NCBI GenBank assembly: GCA_023395735.1
Contig: JAEWYI010000046.1
Location: 1-7,818, forward strand
DNA: 7,818 nucleotides
From: Cyanobacteria bacterium OH_SFB_17
GTDB taxonomy: Bacteria > Cyanobacteriota > Vampirovibrionia > Gastranaerophilales > Gastranaerophilaceae
Reading direction: 5' to 3'
Position 1 is the stretch's first letter. Each line of letters starts with the position of its first letter. A program made the position numbers and the translations under genes. Positions 1 through 6,122 of the stretch are shown piece after piece. Below the pieces are notes generated by a model that ran no database searches, was not told where the DNA came from, and saw only the letters and a list, made by a program, of their open reading frames with translations.

Positions 1-315
1 CAAGAAGGCTGTTTGAGCTTTCCTGAAATGTTTACTTACGTAAGAAGATATAACAATGTTATGATAAAGGCTCTGGACAGCCACGGGAAACCGTTTATTC
101 TTGAAGCTAAAGACGGAACACTTTTGGTCAAAGCAATACAACACGAATTTGATCACCTTGAAGGAATTTTATTTATCGATCATGCAATAAACAGATTTGA
201 AGCCGATCAGGAACTTGCAAAAAGACATCTTCCTCCGATTGACCCTGACAAACTCATTGAAGAACCTGAATTGATTGAAGAATTAAAAAATCAGCAAAAA
301 GTGGAGCAAAAATGA
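1..315 (+). CDS. def: Peptide deformylase, 3' part (5' end outside window)
   Basis: Removes the formyl group from the N-terminal formyl-methionine of nascent proteins in the cytoplasm; a metal-dependent (usually Fe2+) hydrolase. The reading frame is open from base 1, so 104 C-terminal residues are visible and no start codon should be placed at base 13. Seen directly: motif 2 EGCLS at visible residues 2-6, whose Cys4 is a metal ligand, and motif 3 HEFDH at 48-52, with His48 and His52 as the other metal ligands and Glu49 as the catalytic acid/base. Motif 1 (GxGLAAPQ) must lie upstream of the window. After the fold the protein has a roughly 40-residue acidic tail rich in Pro, Glu and Lys, somewhat longer than in E. 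coli Def. The stop overlaps the fmt start by ATGA (312-315), implying translational coupling. Identification is secure from the two metal motifs. Confidence 0.96.
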   Translation, partial: QEGCLSFPEMFTYVRRYNNVMIKALDSHGKPFILEAKDGTLLVKAIQHEFDHLEGILFIDHAINRFEADQELAKRHLPPIDPDKLIEEPELIEELKNQQKVEQK

Positions 316-1253
316 TTAAAGTAATATTTTTTGCAACTCCAAAAATCGCACTAAAATCACTTGATTATCTTGTAAACTCAAACAAGATAGACGTTGCAGC
401 AATAGTCACCCAACCGGACAAACCTGCAGGAAGAGGGCACAAATTAGTCGCTCCGCCGATTAAAGAATACGCACTAGAGCACAATATCCCTGTTTTTCAG
501 CCTTCTTCAATAAGAAAAGAAATGGAAATTCAAGAAGAGCTTAAAAAATTGGAACCTGATTTTTTTATTACCTTTGCTTTTGGACAGATTCTATCAAAAG
601 AAGTTTTGGCAATCCCGAAATACGCCACAATAAATCTGCACGCATCGCTTTTGCCAATGTATAGAGGTGCAAACCCAATCCAAAGAGCTATTATCAACGG
701 AGACAAAAAAACAGGTATCTGCACAATGGTCACAGAAGAAGGACTGGATTGCGGCGCAATCTGCCTGATGGATGAAATTGAAATAACAGAAAATATGAAC
801 TACGAAGAACTTTTTGAATTAATTTCAGAAAAGTCACCTGAACTCATTGAAGCTACTCTGACAAGCTTAAAAAATGGTGAATTAAACCCGACAGCCCAAT
901 GCTGCGAAAATATTACTTATGCAAAAAAACTTGAAAAAGATGAAACAAAAATTGACTGGGCAAAATCCGCACAAGAAATTCATAATCTTGTAAGAGGACT
1001 ATACAGAGCACCTTCAGCCCATACCACCTTTAGAGAAAAAAATATTAAAATAATTGAAACAAGAATAATAAATACAGATGAAACTTTTAACAACCCTGCA
1101 CAAATAACATCTATAAACAAAAACGGAATAGAGATTTCGACTCTGTCTGGAAGACTTCTCATCACAAAAGTTAAACCCGAAGGCAAAGGAGAAATGTTGG
1201 CAAAAGACTGGGCAAACGGTGCAAGAATCCAAATCGGGGAGAGTTTTTCATGA
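312..1253 (+). CDS. fmt: Methionyl-tRNA formyltransferase
   Basis: Transfers a formyl group from 10-formyltetrahydrofolate to Met-tRNA(fMet), making the initiator tRNA. The product is 313 aa, the normal family length. The N-terminal Rossmann-like formyltransferase domain (about 1-205) carries the TQPDKPAGRG loop (33-42), which in E. coli contacts the tRNA acceptor stem. It also has the SLLPMYRGA signature (112-120) and catalytic Asn108, His110 and Asp146, the last in GLDCG. The C-terminal OB-fold domain (about 206-313) starts with YAKKLEKDE...IDW, as in known Fmt. ATG at 312 has GGAG at 303-306 with a 5-nt spacing. It overlaps def upstream and aroH downstream (ATGA at both junctions), so the three genes are surely one transcript. 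Pairing with def is the classic arrangement, since the two enzymes add and remove the same group. Nothing looks broken. Confidence 0.97.
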   Translation: MIKVIFFATPKIALKSLDYLVNSNKIDVAAIVTQPDKPAGRGHKLVAPPIKEYALEHNIPVFQPSSIRKEMEIQEELKKLEPDFFITFAFGQILSKEVLAIPKYATINLHASLLPMYRGANPIQRAIINGDKKTGICTMVTEEGLDCGAICLMDEIEITENMNYEELFELISEKSPELIEATLTSLKNGELNPTAQCCENITYAKKLEKDETKIDWAKSAQEIHNLVRGLYRAPSAHTTFREKNIKIIETRIINTDETFNNPAQITSINKNGIEISTLSGRLLITKVKPEGKGEMLAKDWANGARIQIGESFS

Positions 1254-1606
1254 TATCAAAAGGAATAAGAGGCGCAACAACTGTTGAAAACAACACAGAA
1301 ACTTCTATAAAAGAAGCAACTTTGGAACTTTTGACATTGATGGTTGAACAAAATCAAATAGATTTAAAAATGATTTCGCACGTGATTTTCACCCTGACAG
1401 AAGATTTAAACGCTGCGTTTCCTGCAAAATTTGCAAGAGAAGACCTCAATTGGAATGATGTTGCAATGATGTGCTTTCATGAATTGGGAGTACAAAACTC
1501 ACTGAAAATGTGTTTGAGAGTTTTAATAGTACTCAACTGTGAAGAAAGTTTCATTCCTGAATTTGTGTACACAAAAGGCGCTGAAACTTTAAGAAAAAAC
1601 AAATAA
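1250..1606 (+). CDS. aroH: Chorismate mutase, monofunctional AroH class
   Basis: Converts chorismate to prephenate, the branch point to phenylalanine and tyrosine. It is 118 aa, close to the 127 aa of the B. subtilis trimeric AroH-type enzyme, and begins with the family's GIRGATTVE signature (5-13). Aligned by eye with B. subtilis AroH, the active-site set is complete: Arg7, Arg63, Cys75, Glu78, Arg90, Tyr107 (B. subtilis Tyr108) and Arg115 (Arg116). The FPAK motif (57-60) also matches. The C-terminal tail after Arg115 is only three residues, shorter than usual, but that part is flexible in the family. ATG at 1250 overlaps the fmt stop by ATGA, with a good GGGGAG site at 1236-1241 and 8-nt spacing. 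It is the last gene before the terminator at 1643-1682. Its link to def-fmt looks like co-transcription rather than a shared pathway. Confidence 0.95.
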   Translation: MISKGIRGATTVENNTETSIKEATLELLTLMVEQNQIDLKMISHVIFTLTEDLNAAFPAKFAREDLNWNDVAMMCFHELGVQNSLKMCLRVLIVLNCEESFIPEFVYTKGAETLRKNK

Positions 1607-1642
1607 ACTGATTTTCAAAAACTAACCTTTAATTTACAAAGA

Positions 1643-1682
1643 AGAGCAAATCACAAAAATGTGGATTTGCTCTTTTTGTTTT
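1643..1682 (+). terminator. Rho-independent terminator after aroH, possibly bidirectional
   Basis: A perfect 10-bp stem, AGAGCAAATC (1643-1652) with GATTTGCTCT (1664-1673), encloses a loop that can extend the stem by ACA/TGT past one bulged G. It is followed by a T tract interrupted by one G (1673-1682). It lies 37 nt after the aroH stop. The opposite strand has a weaker TCTTTGT tract after the same stem, 24 nt beyond the end of the convergent helicase gene, so it may also stop that transcript. Confidence 0.9.
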
Positions 1683-1705
1683 GAATCTAAATTTCAAAAA
1701 TTCTA

Positions 1706-4700
1706 CTAGTTTATCAAAACTCTATCAAGACAAGCCTGATAAGAATATTGCCATTCTCTGTATGTTATTCTTCTGACAGTCAAGCCTGAACGTTCCAAAA
1801 TAGACTGCTTTTTCATATTTGTGACAGATTGCCTTTTTGAATCTTCGACCCCGTCACACTCGATAGCGATTTTTCCATCCACAAGTAAATCAACGCTTAA
1901 TCCTGCTACATCGACGCCTGCTTTGACTTCTTTACCCAAATCTCTTATTGTTTGGGCAACTTCTTTTTCGAAAGAATTTTTGTAATAATTTTCGTCCAAT
2001 TCATTGTTTGCAATCGCTTGTTGCTTGATATTATACATTTCTATATAATTCATATAGCTTCTAAGCAAGCCGTCAGGCAGTTCTTTCGGATTTTTTGAAA
2101 TGAAATTAATCATTTTTGAACGAGCCCTGGTGATAGCTACATTGAACAAATTAGGTTTTTGCAAGAATGTTAAACTTTGAGGGAAACTATTTTTTGCAAA
2201 TGCCCACGACATAAGGATAACATCTCTTTCATCACCCTGGAATGTATGAGCGGTACCTATTTCGATTTTATGTTTTCTTATCATGTGCTCAGAAATAACC
2301 CTTGCAACAGAAACTTTTAACTGCTCAACTTGTGCCCTGAAAGGTGAAATTACACCTATAGAAATTGGCTTTTCTGGATTTTTTCTTTCATCTTCCAATA
2401 TCAATTCCTGTAATTTGGCAACCACTGCCTCAACTTCAGGCAAATTTCTTGTTGCATCAAAATCGACTTTACCGTCTTGAACTTCTACAAGTTCAAGCAC
2501 TTGCGTATTATTGTCTTTTTTCATAATTCTTATTCTGTCGCCATAAAATTCTTCGTTGGAGAAATTAATTATCGGAGGCAAACTTCTAAAATGTTCATCT
2601 AAAAGCACAGGATTCATTGAATAATAATTCGCCAAATCAAACATCGAATTTGTTCTAAATCTCCACATCAATTGATATTTATCTGGAATTCCATACTGGC
2701 TCAAGAAAGATTGTTCTTTTGCTTTTTCAAGGAATGACAAATGCGGAAGCTGTTTGTCATCACCGACCACTACAGTTTTTTTAGCTCTGTATAGGATAGG
2801 GAAACAACTTGCAATATCGCATTGAGAAGCCTCATCAATAATCGCAACGTCAAAAAGTCCCGGCTTCATCGGCAAAGAACCAGAAATTGCATAAGTTGTG
2901 ACACACCAGCAAGGAAAAGCTTCCAAAAGCGGTTTAAAATCTTCTGCTTCCAACAGTCTGTTCTGCAAATTCTTCTTTCTTTCAACAAGAGATTTTGTGT
3001 GTACAATCAGCCTTTGTCGCTTGATTTGATCACGCAAAAGCCCTTTCAGACTTTCTCTCCTTTTTCCTTTTAAAATATCAATAGCCAAATTTCTTTGTTT
3101 TCTCTTCAACATTCTTATCTGCTCAGACATAACGTGAATATTACCTAATTTTTGTATATTTGCTTCGATAATCCTCATTTCAGCTGCAAGATTTGCGACA
3201 TCAAGTTCTGATTTCAACCTGCCTACACTTTCATAATTATCAGAAAAATCGTTTATTTTCAAGATTTTTTTAAGCTTATTTTTGCTTGAATAATTTGTTA
3301 TGGATGTAAAAAATCCTGTTTTTTCAAGATTTTTTTCTATTGTCTTTATTAACGAAACAATTTGTTCGATTTCTGCTTTTTTCAATACAGTTTTTACGAA
3401 TTGCATTTCGCCCAAAATCTTTTCTTGTTCAGCCTTTTCAATGCTTAATTCCTGCCATCTTTGCTCAAGCTTGATTGTATTTTCGCATTTTGATTCAAGA
3501 TCTTTTATATTATTCAAAAGTTCCTTCATATCCTTAACATCTGCAAATAAAGCGTTTTCAAATTCGGAATCTAAATCTACCTTATTAGAAAGCAAATCCT
3601 GCAATTGAAAACTCAACTGTTTTTGATAATTCAATCTACCTGCACGAAGTGCCAAAAATGGTGCACCCAATTCGTTTAAACGCTCTGCTACCACATCAAC
3701 AGCCTTGTCCATTCTTGATGCGACAAGAACAGTTTTTCCGTTTGCTATCAAATGCGAAACCAAATTAACAATAGTCTGCGATTTTCCTGTCCCAGGAGGC
3801 CCATAAACAGCGACAAATGTATTATTTTCAAGCGTCTTGATAACATTTTCCTGCGAATCGCTTAACGAAAGTGGCGTTATCGCAGCGAAATCTTTCAAAT
3901 CCTTTGGTGGACGGCTAGGATTGTCTATCAATTTGCCTTTTGTTTGCAAATACTCTTCGTTAATAATATTCAAAGCTGTTTCTCTATATACTCCGCTTGG
4001 CTTTTCAGATATTTGAGTAAGTTCATGCAAAACCCCTGCTGTTATGGATGGTCTTTTTGTTAAAATTATCGCACTTTGGTTTGTAAGCGTAATTTTGTTC
4101 AATTTAACGCTTGTTTTTACAGGTGCAGCTTCTGATTCTTCCTCGTCCAGATTTTCAATATCTATAGAATCAACTTCTGTATAAAAATCTTTTTCGATAT
4201 TATCTTCTTCAACATCTTCAGAGTGATCAATTTTAATCTCTATTTCAGGGATAATCGATTTTAATGTTGTCAAGAAAATATCAAGTTTTTCGCTTGTCAA
4301 AGGTAGCTCCGGAACAACATCCAAAAGCCCGTCTAAGAGTTGCTCAACTTCATCCTCATCATCATTTTTTTTCATCATTGAAGTCAATGCCCCTGTGTTT
4401 AAAGACAAAAACTCATCTTGAAGCATACAATTAATATTTACACCGTTTCTCTCCAATTTGCATGGCATATACAAAAGCGGGGTCAAAAATTCATTAGCCT
4501 TTTTTGTTTTTGAACTTTTACCGACAAGGAAAAGATACCCATAAATTAAATATTTATCTTTTTGACTCAATTCACTTTGAATCATAAGCTCAGTAAGTTT
4601 GCTGTCTGAACCGTCAAGTCTCAAATGCTCGCCGTAATTGTGAAAAAGTTGTTCTTCTTCTTTCAAAAATATCCATTTATTATCTTTATCTTGTTTTAAA

Positions 4701-4819
4701 TTTCTAAAAGTTGCGCTCTTTACCTCTTCACGCACACAATCATGAAGATATTGGCTTAACTTTTTAATAAAACTATTGTTAAATGCTGAATTTAGTGCTT
4801 TTGTTGCCTCTAATAACAT
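1706..4819 (-). CDS. SF1 (UPF1/DNA2-like) helicase with C-terminal Vsr-like nuclease domain
   Basis: A 1037-aa ATP-driven nucleic-acid motor fused to a predicted nuclease; substrate unknown. Residues are counted from the ATG at 4819. The N-terminal region (1-300) has a PLLYMPCKLER stretch near 115-125, resembling the start of DUF4011-type helicase proteins, then an acidic linker (about 150-232). Helicase motifs in order: Q motif (Gln323), Walker A GPPGTGKS (340-347), motif Ia region (363-383), a long charged, probably coiled-coil insert (about 420-640), Walker B DEAS (662-665), motif III GDDKQLPH (686-693), motif IV HFRS with Arg745, motif V GTAHTFQGDERD (855-866) and motif VI NVAITRARSK (893-902). 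Residues 950-1023 look like the Vsr/MTES_1575-type PD-(D/E)xK fold: FEKEV, Asp977, then IECDG with Glu987 and Asp989. Start: AAGGA at 4826-4830 sits 6 nt before ATG 4819, but only 1 nt before an in-frame TTG at 4825, so the ATG is preferred. The gene is monocistronic, convergent with aroH and divergent from the tRNA nucleotidyltransferase gene. The helicase call is firm, the nuclease fold likely, and a defence role is inferred. Confidence 0.9.
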   Translation of the reverse strand: MLLEATKALNSAFNNSFIKKLSQYLHDCVREEVKSATFRNLKQDKDNKWIFLKEEEQLFHNYGEHLRLDGSDSKLTELMIQSELSQKDKYLIYGYLFLVGKSSKTKKANEFLTPLLYMPCKLERNGVNINCMLQDEFLSLNTGALTSMMKKNDDEDEVEQLLDGLLDVVPELPLTSEKLDIFLTTLKSIIPEIEIKIDHSEDVEEDNIEKDFYTEVDSIDIENLDEEESEAAPVKTSVKLNKITLTNQSAIILTKRPSITAGVLHELTQISEKPSGVYRETALNIINEEYLQTKGKLIDNPSRPPKDLKDFAAITPLSLSDSQENVIKTLENNTFVAVYGPPGTGKSQTIVNLVSHLIANGKTVLVASRMDKAVDVVAERLNELGAPFLALRAGRLNYQKQLSFQLQDLLSNKVDLDSEFENALFADVKDMKELLNNIKDLESKCENTIKLEQRWQELSIEKAEQEKILGEMQFVKTVLKKAEIEQIVSLIKTIEKNLEKTGFFTSITNYSSKNKLKKILKINDFSDNYESVGRLKSELDVANLAAEMRIIEANIQKLGNIHVMSEQIRMLKRKQRNLAIDILKGKRRESLKGLLRDQIKRQRLIVHTKSLVERKKNLQNRLLEAEDFKPLLEAFPCWCVTTYAISGSLPMKPGLFDVAIIDEASQCDIASCFPILYRAKKTVVVGDDKQLPHLSFLEKAKEQSFLSQYGIPDKYQLMWRFRTNSMFDLANYYSMNPVLLDEHFRSLPPIINFSNEEFYGDRIRIMKKDNNTQVLELVEVQDGKVDFDATRNLPEVEAVVAKLQELILEDERKNPEKPISIGVISPFRAQVEQLKVSVARVISEHMIRKHKIEIGTAHTFQGDERDVILMSWAFAKNSFPQSLTFLQKPNLFNVAITRARSKMINFISKNPKELPDGLLRSYMNYIEMYNIKQQAIANNELDENYYKNSFEKEVAQTIRDLGKEVKAGVDVAGLSVDLLVDGKIAIECDGVEDSKRQSVTNMKKQSILERSGLTVRRITYREWQYSYQACLDRVLIN

Positions 4820-4825
4820 ATTCAA

Positions 4826-4830
4826 TCCTT
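4826..4830 (-). promoter_or_regulatory. Ribosome binding site fixing the helicase start
   Basis: AAGGA on the minus strand with 6 nt to the ATG at 4819. An upstream in-frame TTG (4825) would have a 1-nt spacing, so this site decides the start in favour of the ATG. Confidence 0.65.
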
Positions 4831-4870
4831 TTCTTTTTCAACCCTTGAAAATTTTTATATTTGATACTTT

Positions 4871-4900
4871 CCTATTTTATTTATTTTACGCTAAAATAGG
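4871..4900. promoter_or_regulatory. Inverted repeat in the divergent helicase/cca promoter region
   Basis: CCTATTTTA (4871-4879) and TAAAATAGG (4892-4900) form a perfect 9-bp inverted repeat. A second ATTTTA at 4883-4888 makes an inner palindrome ATTTTA-CGC-TAAAAT (4883-4897). The three half-sites begin exactly 9 bp apart (4874, 4883, 4892). The right-hand copy coincides with the likely -10 box of the tRNA nucleotidyltransferase gene, and on the minus strand the other copies read TAAAAT, possible -10 boxes for the helicase gene. It could be an operator or simply back-to-back promoters in AT-rich DNA. Confidence 0.5.
4892..4897 (+). promoter_or_regulatory. Probable -10 box of the tRNA nucleotidyltransferase gene
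   Basis: TAAAAT matches the -10 consensus at five of six positions and ends 7 nt before the ATG at 4905. Transcription would then start at, or one base before, the start codon. I see no convincing -35 at normal spacing (TTCCTA at 4869-4874 is a weak match). Confidence 0.45.
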
Positions 4901-4904
4901 GGGT

Positions 4905-6113
4905 ATGAACATCGTTAATCTATATGATAATTATAATTCATATTTTACTGCAGATTTGAAAATAATTTTTGGACAAATCTCGAAAGTTGCTGCGAAGAAA
5001 GACTTAGAGCTTTACTTGATAGGCGGAATCGTAAGAGATATGCTTTTGGACATAAAAAATGACGACATCGATATTACGGTTGAAGGTGATGCAATCGAAT
5101 TTGCCAAAACCCTTGAAAAAGAAATCGATGCTAAAATTTTAAGTATCCATTCTGATTTTGGAACCGCAAAAATAGAATTAAAAGAACACAAACTTGATTT
5201 AGCATCCACAAGAAGCGAAAGTTACCCGAAAAAAGGGCATCTTCCTCTCGTCAAAGACATTGGCTGCTCGCTCCAAAAAGACGTTTTAAGAAGAGACTTT
5301 ACAATAAATTCTCTTGCACTTTCTCTAAATACTTCCTCTTTTGCAGACTTAATCGATTACACCTGCGGATTTGATGATTTAAAACACAAAAAAATACGAA
5401 TACTCAACGACAAAAGTTTTATCGACGACCCAACCAGAATACTCAGAGCCCTGAAATACTCTCAAAGACTCGGCTTTGAAATAGAAAATGAAACTTTAGA
5501 TTTACAAAAAAAATATTTGGAAAATATTAACTATGACATGTGCTACAAAAGAGTGAAAAACGAATTAAAAAAAACTTTTAACGAAAATTCCCAAAAAACT
5601 TTTGATATTTTTATTGAGCAGGAAATTTATAAATTAATTACAAAATCAAAGATAGAAAAACCAAAAACAAATCTCCAAAAACAAAATACAAAATATAAAG
5701 CAACCAAACCTTGGCTTGTATATCTTGGTTATGCAAGCAATTGCGATGATTTGGAAAAATTTGAGCTTACAAAAAGTGAAAAAATAATTTTAACAAGCGC
5801 AAAACCTTTTATCGACAAAAAACCAAACCTGAAAACGGATTTTGATATCTATAAAAATTTTTCCACTCTAAAAGTTGAAACTCTAATTATTTTATCATCA
5901 CTTGGTTTTGAAAAAGAGGTTTGCCGTTATTTGGATAAACTTTGTACAATAAAAATAGATACAACAGGAAAAGATTTGTTGGAGCTAAAAATAGAGCCTT
6001 CCAAAAAATTCGGCGAGGTTTTTGACCATATATTAGAGAACAAACTTAAAAATCCAAATCTAAAAAAAGCTCAAGAAATCGAACTTGCAAAAAGATTTTT
6101 AGCCGAAGACTAA
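4905..6113 (+). CDS. tRNA nucleotidyltransferase (CCA-, CC- or A-adding), class II poly(A) polymerase family
   Basis: Adds some or all of the 3' CCA of tRNAs from CTP and ATP. The product is 402 aa. The N-terminal nucleotidyltransferase domain shows GGIVRD (40-45), the metal-binding DDIDI (53-57, Asp54 and Asp56), VEGDAIEFA (59-67), FGTAKI (85-90), RRDFTINSLA (129-138) and DDPTRILRA (174-182), which corresponds to the nucleotide-selecting EDxxR motif with Asp for Glu. The RVKNELKKTF helix (216-225) fits the neck domain. A Lys-rich linker (about 249-268) follows, and GKDLLELKIEP...FGEV near 355-372 is the family's usual C-terminal motif. I see no HD phosphohydrolase motif. The wording of the catalytic half resembles the Aquifex/cyanobacterial type, in which CC- and A-addition may be split between two enzymes, so cca is not assigned. 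In-frame codons back to 4776 would overlap the helicase start; ATG 4905 fits the family N-terminus. It is convergent with ffh, 9 bp away. Confidence 0.91.
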   Translation: MNIVNLYDNYNSYFTADLKIIFGQISKVAAKKDLELYLIGGIVRDMLLDIKNDDIDITVEGDAIEFAKTLEKEIDAKILSIHSDFGTAKIELKEHKLDLASTRSESYPKKGHLPLVKDIGCSLQKDVLRRDFTINSLALSLNTSSFADLIDYTCGFDDLKHKKIRILNDKSFIDDPTRILRALKYSQRLGFEIENETLDLQKKYLENINYDMCYKRVKNELKKTFNENSQKTFDIFIEQEIYKLITKSKIEKPKTNLQKQNTKYKATKPWLVYLGYASNCDDLEKFELTKSEKIILTSAKPFIDKKPNLKTDFDIYKNFSTLKVETLIILSSLGFEKEVCRYLDKLCTIKIDTTGKDLLELKIEPSKKFGEVFDHILENKLKNPNLKKAQEIELAKRFLAED

Positions 6114-6122
6114 CAATCTTTG

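Noticed and set aside
13..15. TTG at base 13 as the start of the deformylase gene
   Set aside because: The EGCLS metal motif begins in the frame upstream of it, so the gene is truncated by the window edge and the TTG is internal (Leu of EGCLS).
530..1232. Minus-strand frames opposite fmt
   Set aside because: Hydrophobic, domainless shadows of a fully conserved enzyme gene.
3300..3608. Open frame of 102 codons on the + strand inside the helicase gene
   Set aside because: Antisense to the coiled-coil region of a well-supported gene, Ser/Phe/Cys-rich with no recognisable domain: a shadow frame. The same holds for the + frames at 2283-2480 and 2822-3073.
4820..4825. TTG at 4825 as the helicase start
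   Set aside because: AAGGA would be only 1 nt away, whereas ATG 4819 has a 6-nt spacing.
4776..4904. 43-residue N-terminal extension of the tRNA nucleotidyltransferase
   Set aside because: It would overlap the start of the divergent helicase gene, reads low-complexity Phe-rich sequence, and the family N-terminus fits ATG 4905.
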